From NCBI GenBank assembly GCA_026214975.1, contig CM047808.1, positions 51,500,321-51,564,320 of the forward strand: a DNA stretch of 64,000 nucleotides, given 5' to 3'. Source of the stretch: Gentiana macrophylla (taxonomy: Eukaryota; Streptophyta; Magnoliopsida; Gentianales; Gentianaceae). The notes under the pieces are model-generated. The model saw only the letters and a program-made list of their open reading frames with translations, made no database searches and was not told where the DNA came from. The position numbers and the translations under genes were made by a program. How positions within the stretch are numbered: the stretch's first letter is position 1; each line of letters opens with the position of its first letter. Shown piece by piece: positions 60,533-64,000 of this stretch.

Positions 60533-60779
60533 GAGTCTACCTACTTCATCAGCTAAAGATTCACTGAATGAATTCAAAGAGTTATACATGTGGTTAGGCT
60601 TCAGAGTACATCAGATCAACCTTACTCTACCTGAGGCATGGAAATGGTGGAAGGAAGTGAATCCCCATATTGATTTTTCCCTTATTGAAAATCAGTGGAT
60701 GAGAGAAATGGTAAGAGATATAAGGGAATATCATGAGCAGCAAGAAAATGAGAGGCAAGAAAGAGAAAGAAGGAACTAG
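60533..60779 (+). pseudogene. third ORF, C-terminal end
   Basis: It resumes directly behind the right GGAAG copy, in phase with the Gly-Arg stretch before 51537. It holds an aromatic segment (WLGFRVHQINLTLPEAWKWW) and ends in a highly charged helix (EQQENERQERERRN), with stop TAG at 60777-60779. The third ORF would thus span about 4.1 kb (some 1350 codons) once the insertion is set aside, unusually long for an extra ORF. Confidence 0.7.
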
Positions 60780-60945
60780 ATCAGTATACTTACATCTGCT
60801 TTATTTTTTTTGCTGAATCTAGACTGTAATACTTTTTGAACAAATATGATTATAAAGAGAAATGACTGAATTTGTTCTGCTTTTGTTTTTACTCTTTTGC
60901 TTTTATGTAAGGAGGGTATTGGCATCATCACCAAAAGGAGGAAAT
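60780..60945 (+). other. copia 3' untranslated region and polypurine tract
   Basis: A T-rich stretch followed by AAAAGGAGGAAAT (60933-60945), the polypurine tract, directly before TGTTGG of the 3' LTR. GGCATCATCACC just before it is also common in Sirevirus 3' ends. Confidence 0.8.
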
Positions 60946-62633
60946 TGTTGGACTTATTTTAAGTTTTAGTGATGAGTGATGACTAGCTATTATATAGAGC
61001 AAAGGCAAAAATAAGTCTAGATCAAATGTATAGGCTTATTAGAGTTTGATCTTTGTATAGGTTTGATCAAACAAGATCAGAAATGGTCACCGACTTTCAT
61101 CACAGACTGCCTAGATTAGTAGAGGTACCTAAGTCAAGAGACTAGTTTAGAACCTCGTCAAGACTGGTAATGAGGGCTCAAACTCGCTTATTGAAGGCTA
61201 AGTGGATCAAAATTTGTATTTAAATTCAAGGATATGGAATCGTAATTTAGTGGAAGTCTCGTGATGACCTAAATCGATTGCATATACCTTGTGTACAAGG
61301 TCTAAGTTCCACAAGTTAAGTGGTGATTGGAACTTAATTATATTCAAATGGTGTAAATCTAACTTCATAATAAAAGTTAGATATAAGAGAAGTCACCGCA
61401 GTTGTTTTTATAAACACAAAGAAATTTGATCACTGATCGAAATGTATTTCAGCAGACTCACAATCATAAGAACCTGCTGAACACATATTTTGAATTTAAT
61501 CAAATGTTACATTGGACAGATAACAACTCTTGATTTTGTCAACAAATCAATGGCCAAGATTAAAGGGACGTTGGAAAGAAACAGAGCTTTATCCAATGGA
61601 TACAAGTCAAAAGGTGTGGATGATCAAAATCGCACAAAAGCATTCGACAAAGGTCAAGATTTATGAACAAAGTGACATAAAGCAAGTCAAAATAGGACAA
61701 ATATGAAACGTCTATGTTTGAATTTCAAACATAAGTCACAAGGATTCCTACCTATAAATAGAAGACTCCTAATTCAGATACAAATGATGATTTTATGAGA
61801 GAAAAACAACAGATAATCTTGAGCTTCAGATTCTTATCAAGAAATCACCCTGTTGACCATACTGAACTTAAACCTACTGATCCAGTAAACTTCTTCAAGT
61901 ATAATCACTATGAAGCTACATCAAGTTTACACACTTGAAGAATCCAAGCTGCTGATCATATCATCCTCGATCAAGTCTTTGAAAGTCAAGCACTTACTTG
62001 ATTCAAACTTTCTTTTATAAGAAATCGGCTAAAGACAGTGAAGCATCTTTGGGTGTCAAGGACTGTGGTTTGTGGTGGAGCTGGTGAAGAGGAAATCCTA
62101 CCCTTTAAGGATCAGTGGAAGACTTTGGAGCAGCAATCCTACCTATTCCAAGTGTTCGGGCCAGAAGCCATAGTTATTGGTAAAGGACAAACAACTTAGG
62201 GATTTTTGTAACTGCTACCTCAATGATCTCTAGTGAATTACCTCCAACATCACAGGAGAAGAGTGGACTGACAGGATTACACCACCAAGAACCACTATAA
62301 AATTGCCTACTTACTTTCTGCATTTACATTTTGCATTAGTACATCTAGCACATCAATCTACTGAACTAGCAACTGAATCACACACATACACTTCTGAGTA
62401 TCTAATACTCGGTATCATATTTTAACAAGTAATAAGGCTTAATCTAAATATATTCCGCTGCAATAAATTCAGTAAAGTCAATAGTCACAGACCATCGAGT
62501 GTCGCAGAGATCGAGCTATCGCCAGGATAATCGGGTTGCTGTGTTTGTTAACTCCAAAAGTTTAAGTGTTAAGTTTATTCACCCCCCCCCACCCCCTTCT
62601 AAACTTAACCAAAGCCTTTTCAAGGGACCAACA
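60946..62633 (+). repeat. copia 3' LTR
   Basis: 1688 bp, TGTTGGAC...CCAACA, with an intact TATA box TATAAATA (61753-61760). A C-run at about 62580-62596 is longer than in the 5' LTR. Followed by CTATA (62634-62638). Confidence 0.93.
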
Positions 62634-64000
62634 CTATAAATCACAGCTTTGAACTTGAAGTATTTGTACTCAAGATGTTACTAACTGATTAATTCAGTCC
62701 ACATCCAACACCGGCAGTTGGTGATAACACTAATAAAAACTACTAAACTAGATCAATATATCAATCCACCCCGAACGCAGTGGGAGTATGGTTTGTCCAT
62801 TACCAATTGCAGGAACTTATGGTCTATAGGGTAGAATGATGACCTATAGTCCTTCATGGGTTGTATAGGATCCTGATCATAGAGGTTGGTTTAAAAGCCA
62901 TAACCCTGTGAATGGAGTTTGATACTCCAGTTCTGTTGAAACTCTTGTAGAAGCACCTGAGTATCTCAGGCCCAGTGGGAGTAATTGGAACTACACGGAT
63001 AATATTCGAATGAATAGGAAAGTTTAACTTTCAACGCAGTCGAGTAATTTAGGGGTGATTCCCTAAAAGTAGAGATTTAACCAGATCGTGATCTCTTACC
63101 ACTCGCCTCATGATTTCATCGTAAAGGTGATAGGGTGATTCCTAAGACTTCTTGCCGAACAACGGAATCGAACTCATTCGTAATGTATGGTTTTAGCTAA
63201 GAACAAATGACAGATTCATTACAAAGCGTAAAATAGGGTGATTCCCAAGACCTTAAGTAGACTAACGGTATTTTAATTTATTCGTAAAGAACCTTTGGCA
63301 GATGCTTGCCATAGCTTATATCCTTTGGGGATTAAAGCAAACCTCTAGGTCATTTCAAAGTCATATATTTTAATATGTGGACTTGACCAGAATATTCATA
63401 TGTCTTTCGTAGATTGGGCATCAATATTAGTAAAGTAAGATGTAGATTAGTGTTTGTGAATGGTAACACTGAAACAGTTGGAAACAACATGGGTGTGTTA
63501 TCTCAAGTCGCCTAACATGCCATCGGGCTATTTTATAAAAGAATTTGACTGACTCGAATTCTCGAAAATAAGCAATTGGCAATCACATTCATCAATCTCA
63601 ATGGTTAAGATGTTCTTGCATAGAGGAATGCAACATTCAACGATGTAGTCTACCCTACCTCTCAGGAATTCTTGTCTAAACCTACGACTGAATACTAAAT
63701 GGGATGTTTAGTGAATCCTCAACTCTCTTCGGGAGAAGGAAGAATAATATGCTAGTATATTCTGGTGCAAACTAGAATATAAGTGATAACACTGATTCGG
63801 GTTTTAGTCGATTGAGGATGATCGTTAAATCGATCTCGGTCTCAAGAGTTTACTCATGTGATAAAGTATTATCCAGTAAGCCGATACTACTTCATTGTGA
63901 AAACATTGGAGAGGTAGCTCATAAGTATTTTGCAATCACTAGAGGTCATAAGCATATTGAAATCGTACCACTGGATTAGATGGAATGACGACATTTCTAT
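62634..64000 (+). mobile_element. LARD-A copy 2, right part (continues past the window)
   Basis: It follows LARD-A copy 1 from about 8755 to 10250: CACATCCAACA, the GTGGGAGTATGGTTT stretch, CTCAGGCCCAGTGGGAGTAATTGG-like text and AGGGGTGATTCC copies at 63051, 63132 and 63235. Going by copy 1, its 3' LTR should begin about 220 bp beyond the window end. Confidence 0.85.

Larger units (their letters stand above)
26747..62633 (+). mobile_element. Ty1/copia retrotransposon, Sirevirus-like, with nested insertions
   Basis: LTRs at 26747-28436 and 60946-62633, both TG...CCAACA, are flanked by a perfect 5-bp duplication CTATA (26742-26746, 62634-62638). Inside come a tRNA-Met primer site, gag, protease, integrase, RT and RNase H in copia order, a long third ORF, and a polypurine tract. 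Integrase before RT defines copia; the LTR ends, large gag and extra ORF behind pol point to the SIRE/Maximus lineage. Two LTR elements inserted in antisense (30812-43915, 51537-60527) stretch it from about 13.8 kb to 35.9 kb. All genes are damaged. Confidence 0.92.

Noticed and set aside
47707..60779. Envelope gene of a plant retrovirus-like element
   Set aside because: The position fits, but no signal peptide, membrane segment or cleavage site is visible; the N-terminal domain is more like a plant transposon protein.

Overview
The window is nuclear DNA of a flowering plant, most likely a eudicot. It is AT-rich and built almost entirely of nested transposable elements: a CACTA end, Helitrons with a CTAG terminus, Ty1/copia genes with a Sirevirus-like layout, and non-coding LTR elements primed by initiator-tRNA-Met. 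I see no intact host gene, tRNA, rRNA or CRISPR array. The only host-gene candidate is a 25-codon terminal exon near 17.5 kb. Species cannot be named from the sequence.

Left part (1-25 kb). A CACTA element ends at 2909. Next to it is a minus-strand coiled-coil, gag-like pseudogene (3097-3235 and 13654-14190). It is split by a tandem non-coding LTR retrotransposon of a family I label LARD-A (LTR-internal-LTR-internal remnant-partial LTR, 3236-13653). Then come a mosaic of direct repeats and an old LTR remnant. A 4.4-kb non-autonomous Helitron (20128-24556) sits inside a TA microsatellite. A PIF/Harbinger-like MITE follows (24851-25251).

Right part (26-64 kb) is a nest up to four levels deep. 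A 5'-truncated LARD-A copy (25956-26746 and 62634-64000) is split by a copia element of about 36 kb (26747-62633, TSD CTATA). Within the copia element, a minus-strand LARD-B element (30812-43915, TSD GTCTG) interrupts pol just before the protease motif, and its right LTR is itself split by a second Helitron-like insertion (38892-42626). A minus-strand LARD-A copy (51537-60527, TSD GGAAG) interrupts the last part of a third ORF.

The copia element is dead: stops, frameshifts, a lost integrase aspartate and a deletion in RT. Its order is still clear: LTR, PBS, gag, protease, integrase, RT, RNase H, then a very long third ORF with its own promoter-like leader, a polypurine tract and the 3' LTR. 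LARD-A and LARD-B carry only cis signals (LTR promoter, PBS, PPT, conserved internal motifs, hairpin arrays), so they would need proteins from an autonomous copia-type partner. LARD-A and LARD-B are my own labels. Boundaries rest on matching TSDs, terminal TG/CA and repeated LTR sequence read by eye; no alignments or database searches were run.
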